Shown here: positions 19,464 to 27,362 of the stretch, piece after piece
How the letters are laid out: each line of letters begins with the position of its first letter
Numbering within the stretch: position 1 is the stretch's first letter
DNA from: Methylogaea oryzae
GTDB lineage: Bacteria > Pseudomonadota > Gammaproteobacteria > Methylococcales > Methylococcaceae
DNA: 64,000 nt
Reading direction: 5' to 3'
Assembly (NCBI RefSeq): GCF_019669985.1
Contig: NZ_AP019782.1
Coordinates: forward strand, 612,501-676,500
Notes under the pieces: generated by a model
The model's input: the letters and a program-made list of their open reading frames with translations, nothing else
Databases searched by the model: none
What the model was told of the DNA's origin: nothing
Program-made: the position numbers and the translations under genes

Positions 19464-20477
19464 ATGACCAATCCAACCAAACTCCGCTGGGGCATCCTGG
19501 GCGCGGCCCGCGTCAACGAGCGTCTGCTGCCGGCCATCGTCGAAGCGCCCAATGCCGAACTGGTGGCCATCGCCAGCCGCCGCCCCGGCGCCGCTGCGGA
19601 AACCCTGGCCAAATACGCGTCGCAGCAGCAGGGCGTGCAGTGTTACGACGATCTGGACCGGCTGCTGGACCATGCCGACATTCAGGCGGTCTATCTCCCC
19701 ATGGCCAACAAGGAACACGCCGAGTGGGCGCTGCGCGCCATCGGCCGCGGCAAGCACGTGCTGGTGGAAAAGCCCATGGCGCTGACGGTGGCCGACATCG
19801 ACGCCATCGAGGCGGCGGCAAAACAGCGGGGCGTCACCGTCATGGAAGGCTTCATGTACCGCTTCCATCCCCAGCACGCCCGGGTGCGCGAGCTGTTGGA
19901 TTCCGGCCTCATCGGCGAAGTGCGCAGCGTGCGCGCCAGCTATTCCTTCATGATGCGGCCGGCGCGCATGTACCGCCTGGCGGACAGCGTCGAGCAGGGC
20001 GGCGGCGCCATGTGGGACATCGGCTGCTACGCCATCCACTCGGCGCGCCAGTGGTTCGATACGGATCCCCTGGCGGTGACGGCCCTGGCGAAATACGTGG
20101 AAAGCGGCGCGGACGTTACCGCCAGCGGCGTCCTCGACTTCGGCAGCGGCCGGCACGCCCAGTTCGACATCAGCTTCGAGCGGGCCCGCCGCACCGAATA
20201 CGAAATCACCGGCACCAAGGGCGGCATCAAATGCCACGTGGTATGGCAGTTGCCGGGCGATGTACCGGTGATTTCATGGTGGACGGAGGACGGCCGGCAA
20301 AGCGAGGAGCGGCTGCCGGCGGCCAATCACTTCAACCTGGAAATCGAACACTTCAGCGACTGCGTGCTGAACGGCAAGCCTACCCGGCTGACCTTCGCCG
20401 ACGCCAAGGCCAACTGCCGCACCATCGTGGCGGCGCTGCAATCGGCTGCGGAAGGGCGTACGGTGAAAATCGGCTGA
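19464..20477 (+). CDS. Gfo/Idh/MocA-family oxidoreductase
   Basis: An NAD(P)-dependent oxidoreductase of 337 residues. The N-terminal Rossmann domain begins with RWGILGAARVNERLLPAI, and the EKPMALT motif carrying the conserved lysine is at about residue 98. The C-terminal alpha/beta domain follows, with VMEGFMYRFHPQH and the substrate-side GGGAMWDIGCYAIHSAR, where the histidine and aspartate of the family active site lie. A strong GAGGAGG ribosome site precedes the ATG. Members act mostly on sugars and inositols, and the substrate cannot be inferred. It lies 31 bases before arsM on the same strand, so it may be cotranscribed with the arsenic genes. A sugar dehydrogenase would be plausible in arsenosugar metabolism, but this is speculation. 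Confidence 0.85.
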   Translation: MTNPTKLRWGILGAARVNERLLPAIVEAPNAELVAIASRRPGAAAETLAKYASQQQGVQCYDDLDRLLDHADIQAVYLPMANKEHAEWALRAIGRGKHVLVEKPMALTVADIDAIEAAAKQRGVTVMEGFMYRFHPQHARVRELLDSGLIGEVRSVRASYSFMMRPARMYRLADSVEQGGGAMWDIGCYAIHSARQWFDTDPLAVTALAKYVESGADVTASGVLDFGSGRHAQFDISFERARRTEYEITGTKGGIKCHVVWQLPGDVPVISWWTEDGRQSEERLPAANHFNLEIEHFSDCVLNGKPTRLTFADAKANCRTIVAALQSAAEGRTVKIG

Positions 20478-20508
20478 GGCCGCCGGCAATATCGAAGGAG
20501 TTGCGCCG

Positions 20509-21552
20509 ATGCTGAGCGAACATCTCACCCGCGCCGCCATCCAGGACTACTATGGCAAAGTGCTGGCGTCCAAAGCCGACCTGAAAACCAGCGCCTGCTG
20601 CACCGGCGATGCCATGCCCGAGCCCTTGCGGGCGATTCTGGCGGAGCTGCATCCGGAGGTGAAGGAGCGCTTCTACGGCTGCGGCTCGCCCATTCCGCCG
20701 CTGCTGGAGGGCCGCACGGTGCTGGACCTGGGCTCCGGGTCGGGGCGGGATGCCTACATTCTCTCCAAGCTGGTGGGAGCGCAAGGGCGGGTCATCGGCG
20801 TGGACATGACCGAGGAACAATTGGCGGTGGCCAACCGCCACATCGGCTACCACACGGAAAAATTCGGCTACCAGCGGCCCAATGTGCGTTTCCTGCAGGG
20901 TTACATCGAAGACCTGCAAAGCCTGGGCCTGGCCGACGCCTCGGTGGACGTGGTGGTATCCAACTGCGTGCTCAACCTGTCGCCGGACAAGGGCCGGGTG
21001 TTCTCGGAAATCTGGCGGGTGCTCAAGCCCGGCGGCGAGCTGTATTTCTCCGACGTGTTCGCCGACCGCCGCGTGCCGGCCCCGTTGGCGCGGGATCCGG
21101 TGCTGTTGGGCGAGTGCCTGGGCGGCGCCCTCTATGTGGAGGATTTCCGCCGCCTGATGGCCGCCATCGGCTGCCTGGACTACCGCATCACCCATAGCGC
21201 CCGTATCGCTTTGAACGACCCGGAGGTGGAGGCGAAAGCCGGCATGATCGGCTTCCGCTCCATGACCGTGCGCGCTTTCAAATTGGATCTGGAAGACCGC
21301 TGCGAGGACTACGGCCAGGTGGCTTATTACCTGGGCAGCATCCCCGGCCATCCCCACGCTTTCGCCCTGGACGACCATCACTTGCTGAAAACCGGCCAAC
21401 CGCTATTGGTCTGCGGCAACACCGCCGCCATGCTGCGCGACACCCGCTACGGCGGGCATTTCCGCGTCGAGGGCAATATGTCCACCCACTACGGCTTGTT
21501 CGATTGCGGCCCGCCGGCCGGCGGCGGCGAAAGCTTCGGGGCTTGTTGTTAG
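20509..21552 (+). CDS. arsM: Arsenite S-adenosylmethionine methyltransferase
   Basis: Methylates arsenite to mono-, di- and trimethylated forms using SAM and thiols. The 347-residue protein has the class I methyltransferase motif VLDLGSGSGRDAYIL and GVDMTEEQL. Cysteines C30, C58, C153 (in VSNCVLNLSPDK) and C203 (in GECLGGAL) match the spacing of the four functional cysteines of characterised ArsM (44, 72, 174 and 224 in the Cyanidioschyzon enzyme): 28 and 50 residues for the outer pairs, 95 against 102 for the middle. Extra cysteines occur at C31 and in the C-terminal GACC. An AAGGAG ribosome site precedes the ATG. ArsM supplies dimethylarsenite, the expected substrate of the ArsS enzyme encoded 3 kb away. 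Confidence 0.94.
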   Translation: MLSEHLTRAAIQDYYGKVLASKADLKTSACCTGDAMPEPLRAILAELHPEVKERFYGCGSPIPPLLEGRTVLDLGSGSGRDAYILSKLVGAQGRVIGVDMTEEQLAVANRHIGYHTEKFGYQRPNVRFLQGYIEDLQSLGLADASVDVVVSNCVLNLSPDKGRVFSEIWRVLKPGGELYFSDVFADRRVPAPLARDPVLLGECLGGALYVEDFRRLMAAIGCLDYRITHSARIALNDPEVEAKAGMIGFRSMTVRAFKLDLEDRCEDYGQVAYYLGSIPGHPHAFALDDHHLLKTGQPLLVCGNTAAMLRDTRYGGHFRVEGNMSTHYGLFDCGPPAGGGESFGACC

Positions 21553-21614
21553 CCGGCTCGGTGTTCGGAATCCCTCTCCTCTGTCCTTAACCCAGAAATC
21601 ATTGCCTTTCTGTC

Positions 21615-21635
21615 CCCTCTCCCCTCGGGAGAGGG
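21615..21635. repeat. Short GC-rich hairpin between convergent genes
   Basis: CCCTCTCCC and GGGAGAGGG form a 9-bp stem with a 3-base loop between convergent arsM and the hydroxylase gene. There is no T-run on either side. Similar CTCTCCC/GGGAGAG hairpins recur between genes in many proteobacterial genomes, so this may be a dispersed repeat that ends transcripts. Confidence 0.4.
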
Positions 21636-21691
21636 AGCTATCCGCTTGGCCGGGTTCTCTGCGACCTGGCCTCCAATCGTTTCTCGCCCGG

Positions 21692-22534
21692 CTACCCCGC
21701 CGCCGGCGGCTGCCGGCCGATGGTGTAGCGGCCCCGGTCTTCGCGCCAGGGCTGTCGCAGCATCCGGTCCAGCCAATGGTCGCGCGCTGTGCGGAACTGC
21801 TCCAGGCCCACGGTCATGCCCTCGTGGCCGGCGGCGGGTTGATCGAGGTAGGTGCCGAACCAGCGATCCCACCAAGGCAGGTTGAAGCCGAAGTTGCTGT
21901 TGGCTTCTTCGGGCAACACCGAGTGGTGTACCCGGTGCATGTCCGGCGTCACCAGTATCCGGCGCAGCATACGGTCCAGACGCGCGGGCAGGCGCACGTT
22001 GCTGTGGTTGAACATGGCCGTGGCGTTGAGCAGGATTTCGAAAATCAGCACGGCCGTAGCCGGCGCGCCCAAGGCGGCGACGGCGCCGAGCTTGACGCCC
22101 ATGGACAGGACGATTTCCAGGGGATGGAAGCGCGAGCCGCTGGTCACGTCCAGGTCCAGGTCGGCGTGGTGCATGCGGTGCAGCCGCCACAGGGCGGGAA
22201 CCGCATGGAACAGGATGTGCTGGAAATAGATGATCAAGTCCAACGCCGTCACCGACAGGACGACGGCGGCCCAGGCCGGCAGCGGGTAGTGGTTGAGCAG
22301 GCCCCAGCCCTGTTGGCCGCCGGCGGCGGCCAGGCCGACCGCGGTGGTGGGCAGCAGCAGCCGCAGCAGCAGGTTGTTGAGAGTGGATACGGCCAGGTTG
22401 CTGGGCCAGCGCGCCCAGCGGCTGAGCAGGCGGGCGCGGCGCGGCGCCAGGGTTTCCCACAGCGCCATGGCGGCGAATACGCCGAGGAAACAGGCCAGCC
22501 GGATGGCCGGCTCGAAGCGGAGTAGTTGTTCCAC
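21692..22534 (-). CDS. Sterol desaturase / fatty acid hydroxylase family membrane protein
   Basis: A 280-residue integral membrane di-iron enzyme of the fatty acid hydroxylase superfamily. The three histidine boxes are intact: HILFH, HRMHH and HRVHH, with a further conserved histidine in FNHSN. About four hydrophobic helices precede or lie between them. Members hydroxylate or desaturate sterols, hopanoids, fatty acids, carotenoids or ether lipids; the substrate cannot be told. It is the last gene of a minus-strand block with an SPFH protein and a small membrane protein, 24 bases after the SPFH gene. It stands between arsM and arsS. A role in making the lipid part of arsenolipids is attractive but unproven. 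Confidence 0.88.
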   Translation of the reverse strand: MEQLLRFEPAIRLACFLGVFAAMALWETLAPRRARLLSRWARWPSNLAVSTLNNLLLRLLLPTTAVGLAAAGGQQGWGLLNHYPLPAWAAVVLSVTALDLIIYFQHILFHAVPALWRLHRMHHADLDLDVTSGSRFHPLEIVLSMGVKLGAVAALGAPATAVLIFEILLNATAMFNHSNVRLPARLDRMLRRILVTPDMHRVHHSVLPEEANSNFGFNLPWWDRWFGTYLDQPAAGHEGMTVGLEQFRTARDHWLDRMLRQPWREDRGRYTIGRQPPAAG

Positions 22535-22558
22535 GGGCAGGAAGAGCTGGGTCGCCGG

Positions 22559-23782
22559 CTATTTTTTCGCCGTGTTGGCGGCGCCCTGGATCGACATGTC
22601 GATGCCCAAGTCCTTGGCGGCCTTGATGGACAGCAGGTCGATCATCTGCTGCGCGCCGGAGCCGGCGGCGGCGCCCCCGCCCGTCACGAACTGCGGCACC
22701 CAGTTGCCTTTGTAGTTTTGGATGGCGTCGGCGTAGGCCTTTTGGATCGCCACGTAGGCAGCCAGCTTCTGGTCCAGGGCGCCGTCGGCGTTCATCACCA
22801 GCTGTTTCTTTTCCGCCTCGCCCTGGCCTTCCAGGATCATCTTGCGCTTGTACTGTTCGGCGGCCTGGGCTTCCAACTGGGCCACCTCCAGCTTTTGTTG
22901 GGCTTCGGTGACTTTCTGCGCCTTGATGGCTTCCTGCGCCCACTTGGCTTCCGCCGCCTTGGCCTGGCCGGTCTTTTCCGTGGTGATGGCGTCCTGTTCC
23001 GCCTTCAGGGCGTTGGCCTGGGCGATCTGCACGCCTTGGATGGCGATCTGCCGGTTGGTGATCTGCTGCTCGATGGCGGCGTCGTATTTGATCGCATTGA
23101 TGGTCATGGGCAGCAGGTTGATGCCGAACACCTTGGCTGGGCTTTCCTGTTCCCGCGCCGGCTTGCCGCCCTCCATGACGATTTCGGCGGAATTGACGGT
23201 TTTTTCGATGCCGGTCAGGGGATCCGGCACGCGCAGCGACACCATGCGCGTGTTGTAAGTGCCGTTTTTGGCCTGGTCCTGCATGAATTGCAGCAGCATA
23301 TTGCGTTTTTCCGCCGCCGACTCGGTGGACGACATCAACGGGCCGGAGGTGTAGGCGGCCGACTCCAGCGTGGGGCGGACGATTTGCTGCTCCACCGCAT
23401 GGGGATTGCCGAACTTGCGGTGGATCATGATGAGGTGTTCGCTGTCGGTGGGCATTTCCCAGGAAATGACGCCGGACACGTTGGCGTGGCCGCCGTCGTT
23501 GAAGCGGATGCGCAGGCTTTCGTTGTCGGACTCGGCGAAGGAGAACTGCTTGCGCAGCGGATATTTCTGCACCCGGCCCAGCCACTGCATATACCAGCCC
23601 GGTTCGGTGGCGGCGATCAGCGTGCCGTTGGGGTATTGGATGACCATCACCTCGGTGGAGTCGAGCATTTCCACCAGGTTGGTGGACGACCACAGGCCGA
23701 CGAACAACAGCAACAGCGACAGGCTGATGCCGGTGAATTTGCGCATGCCCGTGGCCGGGCGCGGCGTGGCTGTTTCGCTCAT
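22559..23782 (-). CDS. SPFH/Band 7 domain membrane protein
   Basis: A 407-residue stomatin/prohibitin/flotillin-type protein. One N-terminal transmembrane helix (about residues 14-34) is followed by the SPFH domain, with VMVIQYPNGTLIAATEPGWYMQW at its start. A long alanine-, glutamate- and lysine-rich coiled coil (about residues 230-330) comes next, then a glycine-rich tail with GGGAAAGSGAQQ. Such proteins make large membrane-bound rings or scaffolds in microdomains. The gene starts inside the end of the upstream 70-residue membrane protein gene (ATGA overlap), so the two are probably made together. Neighbouring a lipid hydroxylase, it may organise a specialised membrane domain; that is inference. 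Confidence 0.88.
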   Translation of the reverse strand: MSETATPRPATGMRKFTGISLSLLLLFVGLWSSTNLVEMLDSTEVMVIQYPNGTLIAATEPGWYMQWLGRVQKYPLRKQFSFAESDNESLRIRFNDGGHANVSGVISWEMPTDSEHLIMIHRKFGNPHAVEQQIVRPTLESAAYTSGPLMSSTESAAEKRNMLLQFMQDQAKNGTYNTRMVSLRVPDPLTGIEKTVNSAEIVMEGGKPAREQESPAKVFGINLLPMTINAIKYDAAIEQQITNRQIAIQGVQIAQANALKAEQDAITTEKTGQAKAAEAKWAQEAIKAQKVTEAQQKLEVAQLEAQAAEQYKRKMILEGQGEAEKKQLVMNADGALDQKLAAYVAIQKAYADAIQNYKGNWVPQFVTGGGAAAGSGAQQMIDLLSIKAAKDLGIDMSIQGAANTAKK

Positions 23783-23991
23783 GATTCGGTTTCCTGTCGG
23801 GGCTTTTCGATGGCGACGACTTGGCCGTCGACGGTTTTTTCCGCTTGGCGCGCTGCCGGGCGGCGGCGTTTATGCCGTTGGCCGAGCCCGGGAAACAGCG
23901 GTTTGTCCGTCAGCAACGGCCAGATCAGCTGCGTGATGACGCCGAGCACGAACACTAGGCCGAAAGCGACTTCCAACACCGTCAACAACAT
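23779..23991 (-). CDS. Small single-helix membrane protein upstream of SPFH gene
   Basis: A 70-residue protein with one hydrophobic helix (about residues 3-28), then a conserved-looking PLLTDKPLFPGLGQRHKRRR stretch and a charged C-terminal tail. Its stop codon overlaps the ATG of the SPFH gene by four bases, and no better candidate exists in this space. It is probably a real partner peptide that sits in the membrane with the SPFH protein. I do not recognise a named family. NfeD-type proteins often accompany SPFH genes, but this one lacks their OB-fold domain. Confidence 0.7.
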   Translation of the reverse strand: MLLTVLEVAFGLVFVLGVITQLIWPLLTDKPLFPGLGQRHKRRRPAARQAEKTVDGQVVAIEKPRQETES

Positions 23992-24033
23992 GCGCAGGCT
24001 CCCGCTCGAACGGCGCCGCGGCGGGCCGCCGGA

Positions 24034-24315
24034 TCATTGCCCGGCGATGGCATCGACGCGGTCCAGGCGGATGACGATGCGGCCGAATTCCTGGTTCCGC
24101 ACTTCCACGGCCTCGTCGCCGATCAAGCGCGTCACCGCGCCGCCGACGGTGTTGCCGTTGATGAAAAATTTCAGGCCGCGTTTGTCCTTCAGGCTGCTTT
24201 CCAGCAGTTCCTTGTAGACCGCATGGTCGTTGTCTTCTCCGGCGAGGGCGGGCATGGCCGCGCCGGCGAGGAGGGCGATGGCCGTGAACAGCAGGGGGAT
24301 CGATCGCTGGGGCAT
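24034..24315 (-). CDS. Hypothetical exported protein, 93 residues
   Basis: The ATG at 24315 has an AGGA ribosome site eight bases upstream. It gives a clean signal peptide, with a hydrophobic core LLFTAIALLAGAA and a likely cleavage after ALA at residue 25. The mature part of about 68 residues begins GEDNDHAVYKELLESS and contains a beta-rich segment (FFINGNTVGGAVTRLIGDEAVEVRN and IVIRLDRVDAI) suggestive of a small SH3- or Sm-like barrel. It has no cysteines. It is the first gene of the minus-strand membrane block and is transcribed divergently from arsS over a 179-base gap. I do not recognise a family, so function is unknown. Confidence 0.7.
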   Translation of the reverse strand: MPQRSIPLLFTAIALLAGAAMPALAGEDNDHAVYKELLESSLKDKRGLKFFINGNTVGGAVTRLIGDEAVEVRNQEFGRIVIRLDRVDAIAGQ

Positions 24316-24494
24316 GGTGTTTCCTAGGGTAGCGACGAAGGGAGGCGGGTTTGAGTTTAGGCGACGGGCGGCGGGCTGCGCAAGGCATGCCCCGGTGAAA
24401 GCCGGAGCGGGCATAAGGCGCTTATCGCCAAACGATAACCCTGGAATCCGTCCATCCGGCTATAGTTCAAACCTTGAGTTCCACGAGCCGCATT

Positions 24495-25469
24495 ATGCAT
24501 CCGACCTTGCCCTTGCTGGCAGCCACCCCGTTTTTCCCCCTGCGCCGCGGTCGCCTGGAGACGTTGCAGGTGAACCTGGGCTATCGCTGCAACCAGGCTT
24601 GCGTCCATTGCCATGTGGCGGCGAGCCCCAAGCGTACCGAGGAAATGTCGCGGGCCATGGTCGAGACGGTGTTGGCCTTCATGCGGGCGCAGGACATCGC
24701 CTGTCTCGACTTGACCGGCGGCGCGCCGGAGTTGAATCCGCATTTCCGTTATTTGCTGGAGTCGGCCCGGGGGCTGGGCGCGCGGGTGATCGACCGCTGC
24801 AACCTGACCGTCCTGGAGGAGCCGGGCCAGGAGGATTTGGCCGATTTCCTCGCCGGCCACGGCGTGGAAATCGTCGCCTCCTTGCCCTGTTACCTGGAGG
24901 ACAACGTGGACCGCCAACGCGGCCAGGGCGTGTTCGCCGCCAGCATCCGCGCCCTCCGGCGGCTCAATGCCTTGGGCTATGGACGGGAGGGCGGCCTGTC
25001 TTTGCATTTGGTGTTCAATCCACAGGGGCCGGTGCTGCCGCCGCCCCAGAGGGCGCTGGAAGCGGCCTACAAGCGGGAATTCGCCGCCCGTTACGGCATC
25101 GTTTTCAACCGGCTCTATACCCTGGCCAACATGCCCATCCAGCGCTTCGGCAGCCAGTTGCTGTCCCAGGGCCGGTTCGACGCTTACCTGGCCTTGCTGC
25201 AGGGCGCCCACCGCGACGCCAACCTGGAAGGCGTCATGTGCCGCTCCACCCTCAGCGTGGACTGGCAGGGCTATGCGTACGACTGCGATTTCAACCAGAT
25301 GCTGGGGATTCCCTTGGGCGGCGGCGGCGAGCCGCCGCGCCTGGCCGATTTGCTGCGCGAGGACCTGGCCGGCCGGCCCATCGGGGTGGCCGGCCATTGC
25401 TACGGCTGCACGGCGGGACAGGGCAGCAGTTGCCAGGGCGCGTTGAAAACGGCGGAAGCTCAGCCGTGA
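24495..25469 (+). CDS. arsS: Arsenosugar biosynthesis radical SAM protein ArsS
   Basis: ArsS-family radical SAM enzymes are linked to transfer of a 5'-deoxyadenosyl group to dimethylarsenite, the first committed step to arsenosugars. The 324-residue protein has the CxxxCxxC cluster motif at C32, C36 and C39 (RCNQACVHCH), the TGGAPELNPHF segment and RCNLTVLEEPGQEDL. A cysteine-rich C-terminal domain holds YDCDFNQMLG, HCYGCTAGQGSSC and GAL. It was first described as a radical SAM/Cys-rich family. The ATG at 24495 is chosen; a TTG at 24474 would add seven residues. It overlaps the next kinase gene by four bases (GTGA). arsM lies 3 kb upstream, separated by the minus-strand membrane genes. Confidence 0.92.
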   Translation: MHPTLPLLAATPFFPLRRGRLETLQVNLGYRCNQACVHCHVAASPKRTEEMSRAMVETVLAFMRAQDIACLDLTGGAPELNPHFRYLLESARGLGARVIDRCNLTVLEEPGQEDLADFLAGHGVEIVASLPCYLEDNVDRQRGQGVFAASIRALRRLNALGYGREGGLSLHLVFNPQGPVLPPPQRALEAAYKREFAARYGIVFNRLYTLANMPIQRFGSQLLSQGRFDAYLALLQGAHRDANLEGVMCRSTLSVDWQGYAYDCDFNQMLGIPLGGGGEPPRLADLLREDLAGRPIGVAGHCYGCTAGQGSSCQGALKTAEAQP

Positions 25470-27361
25470 AGACGCTGCCGTTGAACGTGTTTCGCCACAT
25501 CATCCGCACCACCGCCGCGGCGGTGGCCGGTTGGACCTTGGTAGTGGTGCTGTCCCTGGGCGCCGCTCTGCGCAGCAGCCACGAACAGAGCGTGGAGATC
25601 GCCCGCCACGAGGCGGCGGCCTATATCGCCAAGGACATCACTTTCCGCAACTGGGCCTCCTCCCACGGCGGCGTTTACGTTCCGCCCAGCGAGACTACGC
25701 CGCCCAATCCCTATCTCGTCCATGTGCCGGACCGGGATGTGGAAACCACCTCCGGTAAAAAACTGACCTTGATGAACCCCGCCTACATGCTGCGGGAAAT
25801 GCAGACCCGGTTCCTCGGCCCTTTCGGCGAAAAAGGCCATATCACCAGCCTCAAGCCGCTCAACCCCGCCAATGCGCCGGACGATTGGGAGCGTCAGGCG
25901 TTGGAGCGCTTGGAACGGGGTGAGCGGGAAGTGTGGGCGGTGGTCGACGGCGCGGACGATTCGCGCCTGCGCATGCTCAAGCCGTTTGCGGTGGAGCAGG
26001 CTTGCCTCAAATGCCACGGCGAGCAGGGTTACAAAATCGGCGATATCCGTGGCGGCATCGCCGTGTCCTTGTCCTTGGCGTCGTTCCTCGAGGCGGAAGC
26101 GCTGACGGCGCGCGACCTGGAAATCGGCCACGGCGCGGTCTGGTTGTTGGGCCTGGCCGGGATCGGCTTGTTCACCCGCCAGAGCGTCCGTCGCGAAAAA
26201 GAGCGGCGGCAGGCTGAGGCGGTCAGGGAAAGCGCCGCCGACGAAATCGAGGATCTCTACAACCACGCGCCTTGCGGCTACCACTCCCTGGATGCCGAAG
26301 GCACGATCATCCGCATCAACGACACCGAGCTGGCGTGGCTGGGCCATCGGCGCGAGGATGTGGTCGGCAAGTTGAAGTTCGCCGATTGGTTGACCCCGCA
26401 CAGCCGGGAGACTTTCCGGCAGAGTTTTCCGTCGCTCAAAGCGCGTGGCTGGGTCAACAACCTGGAGTTCGAGGTGTATCGCCGGGACGGTTCGACCTTG
26501 CAGGTGCTGCTCAGCTCCACGGCCGTCCAGGATGCCCAGGGCGGTTACTTGATGAGTCGCGCCACGCTATACGACATCAGCGATCTCAAGCGGGCCGAGG
26601 GCGAAATCCGCCAATTGAACGCCGGGCTGGAACGGCGGGTGGAGGAGCGAACGGCGCAACTGGAGGCCGCCAACCGCGAGCTGGAAGCTTTCGCCTATTC
26701 GGTGTCCCACGATTTGCGGGCGCCTTTACGGGCCATCGACGGCTTTTCCAACCTGTTGCTGGAGGATTACCGGGACCGGTTGGACGATACCGGCCGCCAC
26801 TATCTGCAAGTGCTGCGCGACAGCGCCTTGCGCATGGGGCAACTGATCGACGACATCCTCGGTTTTTCGCGCATGGGCCGACACGAAATGGAGTCCATGG
26901 CGTTCGACATGGCGACGCTGGTCAACGAGGTGTGGGCCGAGCTGCAAGCCGGTTGCGCCGGGCGCAACGTCCGCTTCGTGGCCGGCGAGTTGCCGCCGGC
27001 GCGGGGCGACCGCGTCTTGCTGCGGCAAGTGCTGCTGAACCTGTTGTCCAACGCCGTCAAGTTCACCGGCCCGCGGGAGGAAGCGGTGATCGAGGTGGGC
27101 GGCGAGGCCGGGGCGGAGGAACACGTCTATTGGGTGAAAGACAACGGCGTCGGTTTTGACACGGCTTATGCCGGCAAGCTGTTCGGCGTGTTCCAGCGGC
27201 TGCACACCCAGGAGGAATTCGAAGGCACCGGCATCGGCTTGGCCATCGTCAAACGCGTTGTCGAAAGGCATGGCGGCAGGGTGTGGGCTGAGTCGCAACT
27301 CGGCGTGGGAACGGCGGTGTATTTCGCCCTGCCGTGCGCGGTTTGCGGCGAGGGGGCGTGA
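25466..27361 (+). CDS. DUF3365 heme-motif sensor histidine kinase with PAS domain
   Basis: A membrane sensor kinase of 631 residues. The GTG start lies inside the arsS stop codon, so translation is probably coupled. Domain order: a transmembrane helix (about 15-33), a periplasmic DUF3365/Tll0287-like domain (35-215) with a CLKCH heme-binding motif at residues 180-184, a second helix (about 222-238), PAS (263-375), a coiled coil, HisKA with the phosphoaccepting H415 in [16 protein letters not shown], and an HATPase domain ending with [19 protein letters not shown] c-type heme points to sensing of redox state or a small gas ligand. The kinase half is close to the bacteriophytochrome type and to that of the next gene. 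No receiver is fused. Confidence 0.88.
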   Translation: MKTLPLNVFRHIIRTTAAAVAGWTLVVVLSLGAALRSSHEQSVEIARHEAAAYIAKDITFRNWASSHGGVYVPPSETTPPNPYLVHVPDRDVETTSGKKLTLMNPAYMLREMQTRFLGPFGEKGHITSLKPLNPANAPDDWERQALERLERGEREVWAVVDGADDSRLRMLKPFAVEQACLKCHGEQGYKIGDIRGGIAVSLSLASFLEAEALTARDLEIGHGAVWLLGLAGIGLFTRQSVRREKERRQAEAVRESAADEIEDLYNHAPCGYHSLDAEGTIIRINDTELAWLGHRREDVVGKLKFADWLTPHSRETFRQSFPSLKARGWVNNLEFEVYRRDGSTLQVLLSSTAVQDAQGGYLMSRATLYDISDLKRAEGEIRQLNAGLERRVEERTAQLEAANRELEAFAYSVSHDLRAPLRAIDGFSNLLLEDYRDRLDDTGRHYLQVLRDSALRMGQLIDDILGFSRMGRHEMESMAFDMATLVNEVWAELQAGCAGRNVRFVAGELPPARGDRVLLRQVLLNLLSNAVKFTGPREEAVIEVGGEAGAEEHVYWVKDNGVGFDTAYAGKLFGVFQRLHTQEEFEGTGIGLAIVKRVVERHGGRVWAESQLGVGTAVYFALPCAVCGEGA

Positions 27362-27362
27362 C

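Noticed and set aside
24230-25465. An open frame extending the heme kinase upstream through arsS to 24230
   Set aside because: The upstream part is out of frame with arsS and has low-complexity Gly/Arg/Pro sequence. The membrane helix and DUF3365 domain begin directly after the GTG at 25466.
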